Positions 8,149 through 16,591 of a stretch of 59,014 nucleotides of DNA are shown one piece after another; position 1 is the first letter of the stretch, and each line of letters starts with the position of its first letter. The DNA lies in contig JAMCYU010000003.1 in the NCBI GenBank assembly GCA_023473585.1, forward strand, positions 1 through 59,014, in the 5' to 3' direction. The stretch comes from Patescibacteria group bacterium (GTDB taxonomy: Bacteria; Patescibacteriota; Microgenomatia; JAMCYU01). The notes under the pieces are model-generated. The model saw nothing but the letters and a program-made list of their open reading frames with translations, was not told where the DNA came from and did no database searches. The position numbers and the translations under genes were made by a program.

Positions 8149-8207
8149 AACGAGTATCTTTGATATAATGAATTGAATTTGGTTTATAAGTCCTAAGACT
8201 CTGCAAT

Positions 8208-10886
8208 ATGCCCTTATTATTGTTTCTGGCCTTTTTAGGAAGATTGTTTCTCTTGCCGTTGCCTGGCTTTGGCATTGATATCAATGATTGGATGGCCTGG
8301 GCCAACCATCTTTTAGCGGTCGGGCCGGCGCGATTTTATGGCACGATTTGGTGCGATTATTTACCGGCCTATCTTTATGTTCTTTGGTTTTTGGCAGATC
8401 TCCATAGGTTTATTCCCAATCTTCCTTATGAAATTTTAATGAAAATTCCGGCGGTTTTGGCTGATTTGGGGATTGGTTTTTTTATTTATCAGACAGTCAA
8501 AGAAAACCGCTCTTCCAGGCTGGCTCTTTTAACCGCCGGTTTATTTTTATTTAATCCGTTCACTTTTTTTAACAGCGCTATCTGGGGACAAATTGATTCG
8601 GTTTTTAGTTTGTCGCTTCTTTCAAGCGTTTTTCTCTTGTTAAAAAAAAGAGAAAAGCTAAGCTTTGTCGTTTTGGGAGTCTCATGTCTTTTGAAGCCGC
8701 AGGCCATCTTTTTCCTCCCTTTATTTCTTTTATGGATGGTTACCAAAAAAGCAACGGTAGGCGAGATTGTCATTAATCTTTTCGCTTTTGCGGGCAGTAT
8801 TTTCTTGATCAGCCTGCCGTTTTTTCCTCAAAATCCGCTTTCCGGATTAATGCAGCTTACCATCAAAAGCAGTAATACCTATCCTTATACCTCGCTCTTT
8901 GCCGTAAATTTATGGGGTCTTTTGGGGACCTGGGAACCAGACAATTTAAATTTTATGGGCTTGTCTTATCAGTTTTGGGGTTTTCTTCTTTTAGCCTCGG
9001 GTTTGCTTTTTACCTATTTTCTTTATTGGCAAAAGAAAAACGTCATGTTTTTCTTTTTTTCGGCAGCCCTGATCGTTTTAATGTTTTTTATGTTGCCGAC
9101 GCGCGTGCACGAGCGCTGGTTTTATGCTTTTTTTCCTTTTTTTCTCATTACGGCGGCTTTGACTAACAAAAGAAAAATCTGGTTTGGTTACGGGACATTA
9201 TCGGTTCTTCATTTTCTAAATCTTTATTACGTTTACACTTATTACAATCAGAATTTTCTGAAAATTACCCAATTGACAGATTTTATCGGTAACAACTTCA
9301 AATTTTTAAGTTTTCTTTCGGTGACAATTTTTGGCTTAATTTTAGTTTGGGGAATAAGGGGATTGGGGAAATTAGAGAAATTTGTCTGGGAGAAAAAGAT
9401 AAAAAGAGAAATGATTTTAGTTATTTTCCTGTTTTTTGTAAGCTTTCTTATTAGAGTGATACGTTTAGATATTCCAAAGACTTACATATTTGATGAAGTT
9501 TACCACGCTTTTACGGCCGTGGAAATGGAAAAGGGAAATTTAGCGGCCTGGGAGTGGTGGAATACGCCGCCTAAGGGTTTTGCCTATGAATGGACGCATC
9601 CGCCTTTGGCCAAGGAAATGATGATTTTGGGGATTAAGATTTTTGGGGAAAATTCTTTTGCCTGGCGTTTTCCGGTGGCGCTTTTCGGCGCCGGGGTTAT
9701 CGTCCTGGGTTATCTTTTGGGTAAACAGCTTTTTAATCAGCGTGTCGGTTTAATCACGGCCTTTCTTTTAAACTTTGACGGTTTGGTTTTTGTCCAGTCG
9801 AGAATCGGCATGAACGACACCTTTTTTCTTTTCTTTATGCTTTTGGCGTTTTATCTGTTTACCAGGTATCGATCAGAAGCTGGGTCCTCACTTTTTCAAC
9901 CCGCACCCGGGTCTGCCTCCATTCAAAGACCTGGGCATAGCACGTTGTTCTTTCCGATGGGTGGCGTCAGGGGTGCTCTTGAAAAAGGAGATACCCATCT
10001 TCTCTTTATGAGTATAAGCCTGGGTTTGGCTCTGGCTTCCAAATGGACAGCCATGTACGCGATCGGGATTTTGGGAGGTTTATTTCTTTTCAGAGCCGTC
10101 GCCAACGAATTTTTTCGCTCCACCTTGTCAACCCTGATAAAGAAATCAAGTGATAGCACGCAGTCAGATTTAGGTCAAGACGAAGCCGTAAGCTGTGAAG
10201 CTACAAAAATTGTTGGACGCCATCTCTTGCGGGGATTTTTTAAGTTTCTTTTAATTTTTCTTGCTATTCCGCTTCTCGTTTATCTTTTTACTTATCTGCC
10301 TTTCTTTGCCGGCGGGCATACCTGGCAGCAGTTTGACGGACTCCAGCACCAAATGTGGTGGTATCATACCGGGCTTAAAGCGACTCATCCGTTTACCTCA
10401 TCCTGGTACTCCTGGCCGTTTATGTTTAGGCCGGTTTGGTATTATGTTGACTATGGTAAAGAGACGATTGCCAATATTTACGCCATGGGCAATCCGGCGA
10501 TCTGGTGGTTTGGTCTTTTGGCGGTCGGCTACACTTTAGTATTAAGTATTAAGTATTTAGTATTAAGTATAAAACGAAAATACTTTATACCTGATACTTT
10601 CTACTTAATACTTATTGTTGTGGGTTATTTTGGTTTCTTTCTTCCCTGGGCTTTGTCGCCGCGGATTATGTTTCTTTATCATTATCTGCCCTCCATTCCC
10701 TTTATGTGTTTAGCCCTGGGGTATAGTTTAGACAAACTCTGGCAAAGTCCTCGGTTTAAAATACTTGCTATTTACTACTTAATACTTGTTATTTTGGTCT
10801 TTGTCTATTTTTATCCTCATCTTTCGGCCCTGCCGATTCTTAAAGAATTAAACGAAACCTATTTTTGGTTTCCCAGCTGGCGCTGA
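8208..10886 (+). CDS. fused GT-C glycosyltransferase; C-terminal half of the PMT (GT39) type
   Basis: The 892-residue ORF holds two multi-pass units. Residues 1-400 begin with a first loop GFGIDINDWMAWANHLL and resemble mannosyltransferase-like GT-C proteins (HERWFYAFFPFF near 305). Residues 405-892 resemble dolichyl-phosphate-mannose protein mannosyltransferases: FDEVYHAFTAVEME (acidic loop), WTHPPLAKEMM, GMNDTFFLFF and a late HYLPSIPFM. Three repeat-derived stretches interrupt the second unit without breaking the frame: residues about 557-598, 629-673 and 775-803. They fall between membrane segments, where a loop could tolerate them. TATAAT at 8163 may be the promoter. Confidence 0.8.
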   Translation: MPLLLFLAFLGRLFLLPLPGFGIDINDWMAWANHLLAVGPARFYGTIWCDYLPAYLYVLWFLADLHRFIPNLPYEILMKIPAVLADLGIGFFIYQTVKENRSSRLALLTAGLFLFNPFTFFNSAIWGQIDSVFSLSLLSSVFLLLKKREKLSFVVLGVSCLLKPQAIFFLPLFLLWMVTKKATVGEIVINLFAFAGSIFLISLPFFPQNPLSGLMQLTIKSSNTYPYTSLFAVNLWGLLGTWEPDNLNFMGLSYQFWGFLLLASGLLFTYFLYWQKKNVMFFFFSAALIVLMFFMLPTRVHERWFYAFFPFFLITAALTNKRKIWFGYGTLSVLHFLNLYYVYTYYNQNFLKITQLTDFIGNNFKFLSFLSVTIFGLILVWGIRGLGKLEKFVWEKKIKREMILVIFLFFVSFLIRVIRLDIPKTYIFDEVYHAFTAVEMEKGNLAAWEWWNTPPKGFAYEWTHPPLAKEMMILGIKIFGENSFAWRFPVALFGAGVIVLGYLLGKQLFNQRVGLITAFLLNFDGLVFVQSRIGMNDTFFLFFMLLAFYLFTRYRSEAGSSLFQPAPGSASIQRPGHSTLFFPMGGVRGALEKGDTHLLFMSISLGLALASKWTAMYAIGILGGLFLFRAVANEFFRSTLSTLIKKSSDSTQSDLGQDEAVSCEATKIVGRHLLRGFFKFLLIFLAIPLLVYLFTYLPFFAGGHTWQQFDGLQHQMWWYHTGLKATHPFTSSWYSWPFMFRPVWYYVDYGKETIANIYAMGNPAIWWFGLLAVGYTLVLSIKYLVLSIKRKYFIPDTFYLILIVVGYFGFFLPWALSPRIMFLYHYLPSIPFMCLALGYSLDKLWQSPRFKILAIYYLILVILVFVYFYPHLSALPILKELNETYFWFPSWR
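9876..10002 (+). repeat. AGCACG-core palindromic element, copy 2 (inside a CDS)
   Basis: Outer arms GAAGCTGGGTCC..CTTTTTCAA and TTGAAAAAGGAG..ACCCATCTTC are inverted; inner arms GCACCC and GGGGTGC pair; the centre reads CATAGCACGTTG. The element is translated in frame in the GT-C gene. Confidence 0.7.
10093..10227 (+). repeat. AGCACG-core palindromic element, copy 3 (inside a CDS)
   Basis: The left end CCAACGAATTTTTTC and the right end AAAAATTGTTGGACG are inverted. TTGTC, TAGCACG and GCCGTAAG strings are present as in the other copies. The element spans 135 bases (45 codons), so the frame of the GT-C gene is kept. Confidence 0.8.
10530..10617 (+). repeat. degenerate-word hairpin inside the GT-C gene
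   Basis: The left arm is a run of near copies of AGTATTAAGTATT. The right arm is an inverted run (ATACTTTCTACTTAATACTT). Translation gives a strange SIKYLVLSIKRKYF insert between membrane segments. A related fragment lies at about 10760-10790. Confidence 0.7.
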
Positions 10887-10968
10887 CCTGACAAACAAAA
10901 AAAAGAATCATAAAATAAGCGTCGTTATCAATCTTTTCTGCTCTTCTTGCCCGGAAAGGTAAATTTTT

Positions 10969-11532
10969 ATGTCACCATCATCAGATAAACTTGAAAAGAC
11001 TTTGGGATTGGCGGATTTAAGACAAGCCAATAGAGTTGCGGAAGCAAAGATTATAAAAAGATTAGATTTTTTAGCCCCTAGTTACCAAACATACGTTTTA
11101 AAAGGCTTTGTTTTTGACAGAGACGGAGGAGAATTATACATCCACCCACTTTACCAAGGAGAAGATCAAAGGTTTCGAGTTTTAGGAGGAGCAGGGTTTG
11201 ACAAGGAATTTGAAGTCTTTCCCACAAAAGTAACCGATACGAATGTTGCCTGGAGGTCAGGTTTACAAAAGGCATATCCTTGGAGCGACACGATGTTTCG
11301 TCTTTTTTTAGACGAAAACGGAAGACTTGGTCTTGAGTCTCCAAACAACCCTCCACAAATAGAAGCCGTTGTCCTTATGAGGGGCTATAATGGAGACAAT
11401 CTTATTGACCAATTGACAACAGACGAGGCTGATTGTTCCACACTGGTATCAGAACTTGATCGTCAATCTTTAATCTCTCAGTTTGAACAAGGTTTGGAAA
11501 GAGCAAGCGGTTGGTCTACAGACGAGATTTGA
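10969..11532 (+). CDS. hypothetical protein (187 aa)
   Basis: I do not recognise this protein. It is soluble, with no signal peptide or membrane segment. An N-terminal helical part (about 1-40) is followed by a beta-rich middle (KGFVFDRDGGELYIHPLYQG) and a helical C-terminus (STLVSELDRQSLISQFEQGLE). The start is supported by AAAGGT spaced about 8 bases before the ATG. It lies between the GT-C gene and rho, each with separate signals, so it may be its own unit. Codon use is more AT-rich than that of rho. Confidence 0.65.
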   Translation: MSPSSDKLEKTLGLADLRQANRVAEAKIIKRLDFLAPSYQTYVLKGFVFDRDGGELYIHPLYQGEDQRFRVLGGAGFDKEFEVFPTKVTDTNVAWRSGLQKAYPWSDTMFRLFLDENGRLGLESPNNPPQIEAVVLMRGYNGDNLIDQLTTDEADCSTLVSELDRQSLISQFEQGLERASGWSTDEI

Positions 11533-11557
11533 TTTAAAGATCAAAAAAATCTGGTTC

Positions 11558-11586
11558 TTGACAAGAGATTAGAGTCATGGTATAAA
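11558..11586 (+). promoter_or_regulatory. promoter of rho
   Basis: TTGACA (11558-11563), a 17-base spacer and TATAAA (11581-11586) lie about 75 bases before the rho start. Confidence 0.75.
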
Positions 11587-11660
11587 TGTCTTTGGATTGA
11601 TACCTCAAGTACTTTCTATTATTTAATTCCAAAGTTTGTGTCCAATTTATTTTTAATTTC

Positions 11661-12941
11661 ATGGTAACGAAACTAACAGCTCCCTCTTTTACGGTTGAGG
11701 ATTTGGTGGGGAATCAAGAAGTCAAACCCGAAGTTAATCAGCCCAAACCTCTGCCGATCGTCAATAACAACCATACCCCGGTGGTTTCTCCTTTTAATGG
11801 TCGTTTTCCTGATCGAGCCGATGATTTGGCCAGCGCGACCTACATGGAAGGGATTTTGGACATGCAAGCGGAGGGGCACGGTTTTTTACGGCCGAAATTT
11901 ATTCCCGGAAACTCCGACATCTACATTTCCCAATCACAAATCAGAAAATTTATGCTTCGTCCCGGTGACATGGTCGGCGGGCAGGCGAGACCGCCTAAGG
12001 ACAACGAACGCTATTTTGGTCTTTTAAAGGTCGAAAAAATCAACGGCGAAGAAGCGGAAAAGACCATGAATCGGGCTAAATTTGACGATTTAGTCGCCAT
12101 TTATCCTAAAGAAAAAATTAAACTGGAAACGGAAAAATTGCCGTTATCCACCAGAATGATTGATCTTTTGTCGCCGATCGGCCGGGGGCAAAGAGGCTTA
12201 ATCGTTTCCCCGCCTAAAGCCGGCAAAACAACAATCTTAAAAGAGATTGCCAACGGGATTACCGCTAATGATCCGAAAATTCATTTGATGGCGGCTTTAA
12301 TCGGCGAACGGCCGGAAGAAGTGACAGACATCCAAAGAAACATTAAAGGCGAAGTCATTTCCTCCAATTTTGACGAACCGCCGGAAAATCAAACCAGAGT
12401 TGCCGAAATTGCCCTGGAGCGGGCCAAGAGACTGGTGGAGATGGGTAAGGATGTGGTTATTTTGCTTGATTCGATTACCAGACTGGCCAGGGCTTACAAT
12501 CTTTGCATGCCTTCGTCAGGAAGAACTCTGTCAGGAGGTTTTGATCCGACCGCCCTCTATCCGGCGAAAAAATTCTTAGGCGCCGCCCGTTGTTTTGAAA
12601 ACGGCGGCAGTTTGACGATTATCGGGACTTGTCTTGTTGATACCGGATCCCGGATGGACGATTTAATTTATGAAGAATTTAAAGGCACCGGCAATATGGA
12701 ATTACATTTAAACAGAGACTTGGCCAACAAAAGAATTTTCCCGGCCATTGACGTCATTCTTTCCGGGACCCGTCAGGAAGAGATCCTGTTTGACGAGGTA
12801 ACTTTGAAAAGAGTCGTCACCTTAAGACGCATGCTGGGACTTTTAGGGGACGAAGCCGCTGTCCAAACCGAAGCCTTGGTTGATAAATTAGGGAAAACCT
12901 CTTCGAACAAAGAATTCTTAGAGAGTTTAAATAAGGGTTAA
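11661..12941 (+). CDS. rho: transcription termination factor Rho
   Basis: The 426-residue protein has the Rho order: an N-terminal RNA-binding OB fold (EGHGFLRPKFIPGNSDIYIS, about 73-125), Walker A in VSPPKAGKTTIL (about 188-199), Walker B VVILLDSITRLARAY, the Q-loop/arginine region near GTGNMELHLNRDLA, and the C-terminal helicase RR motif region KRVVTLRRMLGLL. It forms a hexameric ATP-dependent RNA translocase that ends transcription. It lacks the long N-terminal insertion seen in some high-GC bacteria. It has its own promoter; a degenerate-word hairpin follows the stop. Confidence 0.97.
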   Translation: MVTKLTAPSFTVEDLVGNQEVKPEVNQPKPLPIVNNNHTPVVSPFNGRFPDRADDLASATYMEGILDMQAEGHGFLRPKFIPGNSDIYISQSQIRKFMLRPGDMVGGQARPPKDNERYFGLLKVEKINGEEAEKTMNRAKFDDLVAIYPKEKIKLETEKLPLSTRMIDLLSPIGRGQRGLIVSPPKAGKTTILKEIANGITANDPKIHLMAALIGERPEEVTDIQRNIKGEVISSNFDEPPENQTRVAEIALERAKRLVEMGKDVVILLDSITRLARAYNLCMPSSGRTLSGGFDPTALYPAKKFLGAARCFENGGSLTIIGTCLVDTGSRMDDLIYEEFKGTGNMELHLNRDLANKRIFPAIDVILSGTRQEEILFDEVTLKRVVTLRRMLGLLGDEAAVQTEALVDKLGKTSSNKEFLESLNKG

Positions 12942-13033
12942 GGAGAATTTCTAATTATTCTAATTTCTAATTAATCTAAAAAATCCCCAATTTCCAATCT
13001 TAGAAATTAGGTTAATTAGGTTAATTAGGAATT
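12942..13033 (+). repeat. degenerate-word hairpin after rho
   Basis: The left arm repeats variants of TTCTAATTATTCTAATT. The right arm repeats inverted variants (GAAATTAGGTTAATTAGG). The two can fold back on each other. Confidence 0.75.
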
Positions 13034-13097
13034 GTTATAGTTTTGTAGTCTTTTGACATCTTTACAATGAGTTTTTTATTTGCTATGGTGAGTTTCC

Positions 13098-14177
13098 ATG
13101 AAACCCGATTTGCTTTGGGAAGATTTTTGTTTATTTCTAAGGTGTGTTCGTTACTCTTTACAAACAAGATTAAACTCTTGGTTGGCGAGATTTGAAATCG
13201 GTAAGGGTTTTTTGGTTGATTTTCTCCTGGCGCGGCGTGGCACTTACTCCAGACCTTTTTTACACCTCTCTTTGGCGGTTTTAATTGGGGTGGGACTGGT
13301 GGTCGCGCCGGTCGTTGCCACGGCTTACCCCGGGGTGCAGGATGAAATCTCGACCTTTACGCCGCCCTCGGCCGTTTTGGGCGCTTTAACGACAGCGACC
13401 AACGAAACCTCAACCTTAATCTCCGATAAACCCAGAGATCAAGTGATTTCTTATAAAGTCCAAAAAGGGGATACCTTAGGCGCGATTGCCGAAAAATTCG
13501 GCGTTTCGATTGACACCATCAAATGGGCGAATCTGAATTTAACCGGCGGGGTGGAGCATTTATCAATCGGTCAGGAAATTAAAATTCCGCCGGTCACCGG
13601 CATTGTTCATAAAGTTAGGGCCGGGGAAACGATCTACAGTCTGGCCAAATATTACAAAACCGACGCCCAGAAAATTCTTAACTTTCCTTTTAACGATTTT
13701 GCCGATCTGGACACTTTTGCTTTAAATATCGGCCAAAGTTTAATTATTCCCGACGGGGTTATGCCTGAGGCGCGGCCGATTGCGACCTCAATGCCGGCGA
13801 AGGAGTATGCCGGCGGGACAGGCGAGTTGATCTGGCCGGTTGGCGGCAGCATTACGCAAAGACCCGTTTGGTACCATATGGCTTTGGACATTGCCGACTC
13901 GTCGGCGCCGGGGATTGCCGCGGCCTCTTCGGGTAAAGTTATTCTGGTCGAACGCCAAAGGTACGCTTACGGTTGGCACATCATTGTTGACCACGGTTTG
14001 GGTTTGTCAACCCTTTACGCTCATTTATCGGATATTTACGTTGAGGCGGGCCAGACCGTCAGTCGCGGGCAAATCATCGGGAAGATGGGTTCAACCGGAA
14101 GATCAACAGGGACACATCTGCACTTTGAAGTCCACAAAAACGGCGTGGCCGTTAATCCTTTCTCCTTCCTCAAGTAA
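13098..14177 (+). CDS. LysM-domain M23 family metallopeptidase
   Basis: The 359-residue protein has a cytoplasmic N-terminus, one membrane segment at about 54-76, two LysM peptidoglycan-binding motifs (about 119-163 and 170-217) and an M23 (LytM/lysostaphin-type) domain at about 245-355. Zinc ligands of the family are visible: H260 and D264 (YHMALDIAD), and H340/H342 in GTHLHFEV, with H309 in YAHLS. It likely cleaves peptide crosslinks in peptidoglycan or directs such cleavage during division. It is membrane-anchored rather than secreted. Confidence 0.92.
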   Translation: MKPDLLWEDFCLFLRCVRYSLQTRLNSWLARFEIGKGFLVDFLLARRGTYSRPFLHLSLAVLIGVGLVVAPVVATAYPGVQDEISTFTPPSAVLGALTTATNETSTLISDKPRDQVISYKVQKGDTLGAIAEKFGVSIDTIKWANLNLTGGVEHLSIGQEIKIPPVTGIVHKVRAGETIYSLAKYYKTDAQKILNFPFNDFADLDTFALNIGQSLIIPDGVMPEARPIATSMPAKEYAGGTGELIWPVGGSITQRPVWYHMALDIADSSAPGIAAASSGKVILVERQRYAYGWHIIVDHGLGLSTLYAHLSDIYVEAGQTVSRGQIIGKMGSTGRSTGTHLHFEVHKNGVAVNPFSFLK

Positions 14178-14192
14178 CACTCTTCCTGCCAT

Positions 14193-14269
14193 AAGCAGAG
14201 CTTTTACTTCGTAAAAAGCAGAGCTTTTACTTCGTAAAAAATTGCGAGGTATTCTTGAAGCGCCGAATA
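14193..14269 (+). repeat. tandem small hairpins and CTTGAAGCGCCGAAT tail element
   Basis: Two tandem copies of a 23-base unit (GCAGAGCTTTTAC then TTCGTAAAAA) each form a TTTTAC/GTAAAA hairpin. They are followed by GCGAGGTATTCTTGAAGC, a string that recurs at 46477-46505 and, inverted, at 25335-25353. Confidence 0.7.
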
Positions 14270-14278
14270 ACAACCCTT

Positions 14279-16234
14279 TTAAGAAGCAGATGGAGATGGA
14301 GAGGGGGACTTCTCTTTCTTTGTTCCCGAAGAAGTGGCGACCGGGGGAGCGGCATTTTCCGGCAGTTTGAGGGGCGGGTTAAGAACGGCCGAAGAAGTGG
14401 CCGGTTCGGTTAAGGTTTCCGGCTGGCCCGAAGGCGCTTCTTTGGTTTCTTCTTTAGGCAGTTTGGTTCGTAAATCATCAAGTTCCTTTTTAGCTTTCCG
14501 ATAATCGTTGGAATTTGGCTCAACCAAGCCGAGTACCCGCTCCATGGCCGCCACTGCCTCTTTAATTTTACCGGTCTCTTTTAAGGCGGCCGCTAAATTA
14601 TAATAAGCGTTGGCGAAATCAGGCTTGAGGTTTATGGAAAGATTAAATTGGCGGATGGCCTCGTCATAATTTTTAGCCGAGAAAAAGAGGCTGCCCAAGT
14701 TAAGACGAAGTAAAGGATTGGTGGGATCCAAAGCGATGGTCTGATTATAAGCGGCCAGCGTCCACTGATCCGCGCCCTGGGCGGCATTAACAAGCGCCTG
14801 GTAAATGCTGGTCAGATTTTCCCAGTTGTTGATGCGGTTTGGTCCGAGGTTAACGGCGGCCTTAGCTTCCGCAATCGCCTGCTGAATCAGACCGGAGATA
14901 TCTTGCCGATCCTGATCGGTTAAATCTTTTTTTGCGGATAAAGCGTTAGCCAGGGCTAAATTGGTTTGAGAATAAGTCAAACGATAATTTTCGCTTTGGG
15001 GATTCAAATTAATCGCCTTAATCTGCAGATTGTAAGCATCCGTGCCTCGGTTTTGCGCCAGGGCGGAAAGCGATTGACGGAAATAATAATCGGCCAGCCA
15101 AAACCGGCCGAGGCCGTAAAGAGAGACGGCTGAAAGAAGAATCACCACGGTCAGCAAAATTTGCGTGGCGGTTTTGGATCCAAACTTCACCTCGGTTGTG
15201 ACGGTTTGATTTGCCAATAAGCCTAAAAATAAATAAAGAACGAATAAAAGAAGAGAAACGGCCGGGACAAAGAAAAGAAAAAGAAAGGAGAAGAGAAGGG
15301 GCAGAAAAACAAGGTATTTATTTTTGGTCAGGCGGACGGTTCTTAGGATCAAAAAGAGCCAGGCGAAAAGACCAAGAAGCCCGGTTGTCGTTAGGACATA
15401 AAAATAATGATTGGAGGACAGACCGAAACGGACATTCCAAAGATTGGTCGAATTGAGGCTTATCGGCCGGCCGGCGGTAAAAGCGGCCAGATAATTATCC
15501 AAACCGACGCCTAGAAAGGGAAACCGCTTCAGGGCCTCGACCGCCACAAACCAGCCCGCGGAAAAAGGCAGAAATAAAGGTTTGGCGGTTGTCAATAATT
15601 GATAAAAAGTGACCCCAAGACCGCAAAGGATTAAAAGCAGAGCGAAATATTCAAGCGGTTGTTTCTTTTCCCATTCATGCCAAAATTGGGGGAGATAGAA
15701 ACTTAAAACCAAAGCCAAAAAGAGACCCAAGGATAAAGGATTACCGGCCGGGGTAAAGGTCGTGGCCCGCATAAAGGCAAAGAAGCTTTTTTCGGGAATC
15801 AAAGTTTCGCCGACGCCGATAAACTGATAAATGGCGGCAAACGAGAGTAAACTGGCGCTGCCGACAAGGGCTAAGGATATGCCTTTTGTTAAGGAAGTTT
15901 CCTTGACCAGAAAATAGAGGACGGTTAGGGCTAGAATCAGGCCGAGACCTTGGGGCATGATTAAAGCCTCGATTTTATTGGTTGAAACTAAAAAATAAAC
16001 CAAAGCATAGACCAAAAGAATTAAAACTACGGGTAAATCCAAAGAAGACCGCGTGAAGGCAATCTCCTGTTTTTGGTAAGCGCGAAAAGCCCAAGTCACC
16101 ATCAGGATCAAAAGATAAAAGGACAGAAAGATAAATTTATTAAAATCGTAAAATTCCGTGGTTAAGGGCAAAAAAAAGAGCGGCAGGAAAAAGACTAAAC
16201 CCAAAATGCCTCTTTCTAAGATTTTATCAAGCAT
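14279..16234 (-). CDS. O-antigen ligase/polymerase-like membrane protein with C-terminal TPR domain
   Basis: About eleven membrane segments fill the N-terminal two thirds, with a Wzy/O-antigen-ligase-type loop before GLDNYLAAF and ending in HYFYVLTTTGLLGL. The C-terminal third contains TPR-like repeats (NPLLRLNLGSLFFSAKNYDE, DFANAYYNLAAALKETGKIK) and a low-complexity Pro/Ser-rich tail. Family proteins join glycan chains at the outer face of the membrane, and the TPR part may bind partners. I choose ATG 16234, which overlaps the stop of the upstream coiled-coil gene in ATGCTTGA, instead of TTG 16267; this implies translational coupling. Confidence 0.85.
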   Translation of the reverse strand: MLDKILERGILGLVFFLPLFFLPLTTEFYDFNKFIFLSFYLLILMVTWAFRAYQKQEIAFTRSSLDLPVVLILLVYALVYFLVSTNKIEALIMPQGLGLILALTVLYFLVKETSLTKGISLALVGSASLLSFAAIYQFIGVGETLIPEKSFFAFMRATTFTPAGNPLSLGLFLALVLSFYLPQFWHEWEKKQPLEYFALLLILCGLGVTFYQLLTTAKPLFLPFSAGWFVAVEALKRFPFLGVGLDNYLAAFTAGRPISLNSTNLWNVRFGLSSNHYFYVLTTTGLLGLFAWLFLILRTVRLTKNKYLVFLPLLFSFLFLFFVPAVSLLLFVLYLFLGLLANQTVTTEVKFGSKTATQILLTVVILLSAVSLYGLGRFWLADYYFRQSLSALAQNRGTDAYNLQIKAINLNPQSENYRLTYSQTNLALANALSAKKDLTDQDRQDISGLIQQAIAEAKAAVNLGPNRINNWENLTSIYQALVNAAQGADQWTLAAYNQTIALDPTNPLLRLNLGSLFFSAKNYDEAIRQFNLSINLKPDFANAYYNLAAALKETGKIKEAVAAMERVLGLVEPNSNDYRKAKKELDDLRTKLPKEETKEAPSGQPETLTEPATSSAVLNPPLKLPENAAPPVATSSGTKKEKSPSPSPSAS

Positions 16235-16541
16235 AAGCGGCCAGTTCCTTTCGGTGAATTTCTTCAAGTTTTTTTAAATTTTTAAAATCATCTTTGGTTG
16301 GCATATCAGCCTTAATGTCCTGAACATCTCTTTTAATATCAAGAACATCTGTTTCCACCTTGTCCAGCCGGCCATCCACCTTGTCAGCCCGATCCTCAAG
16401 CCTCTCGAGTCGTTTATTAACCGCAGAAAATTCTTTTTCCAAATAGGGACCGGCTAAGTCTGCCCAAAAATCACCCAAAGCTTTGATGATTTTTTTATCA
16501 ACAAGACTACCGATATTTTCAAGGTCTTTTTTAGTGAGCAT
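16227..16541 (-). CDS. small coiled-coil protein
   Basis: The 104-residue product starts at ATG 16541 (an upstream TTG at 16562 is less likely). The centre shows heptad-like repeats rich in Leu, Val and charged residues (VNKRLERLEDRADKVDGRLD and KVETDVLDIKRDVQDIKADM), so a parallel coiled coil is expected. Similar small proteins of unknown function are frequent in CPR genomes. Its stop overlaps the start of the O-antigen-ligase-like gene by 8 bases, so the two are likely translated together. Confidence 0.7.
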   Translation of the reverse strand: MLTKKDLENIGSLVDKKIIKALGDFWADLAGPYLEKEFSAVNKRLERLEDRADKVDGRLDKVETDVLDIKRDVQDIKADMPTKDDFKNLKKLEEIHRKELAAYA

Positions 16542-16591
16542 CTTTTTAATTTTAAAGTCCAACCTTTATTTAGTCAAGATATCAAACTAGG

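Noticed and set aside
8208-10886. Calling the 892-residue GT-C gene a pseudogene because of its repeat inserts
   Set aside because: The frame is open throughout and the motifs on both sides of each insert are intact.
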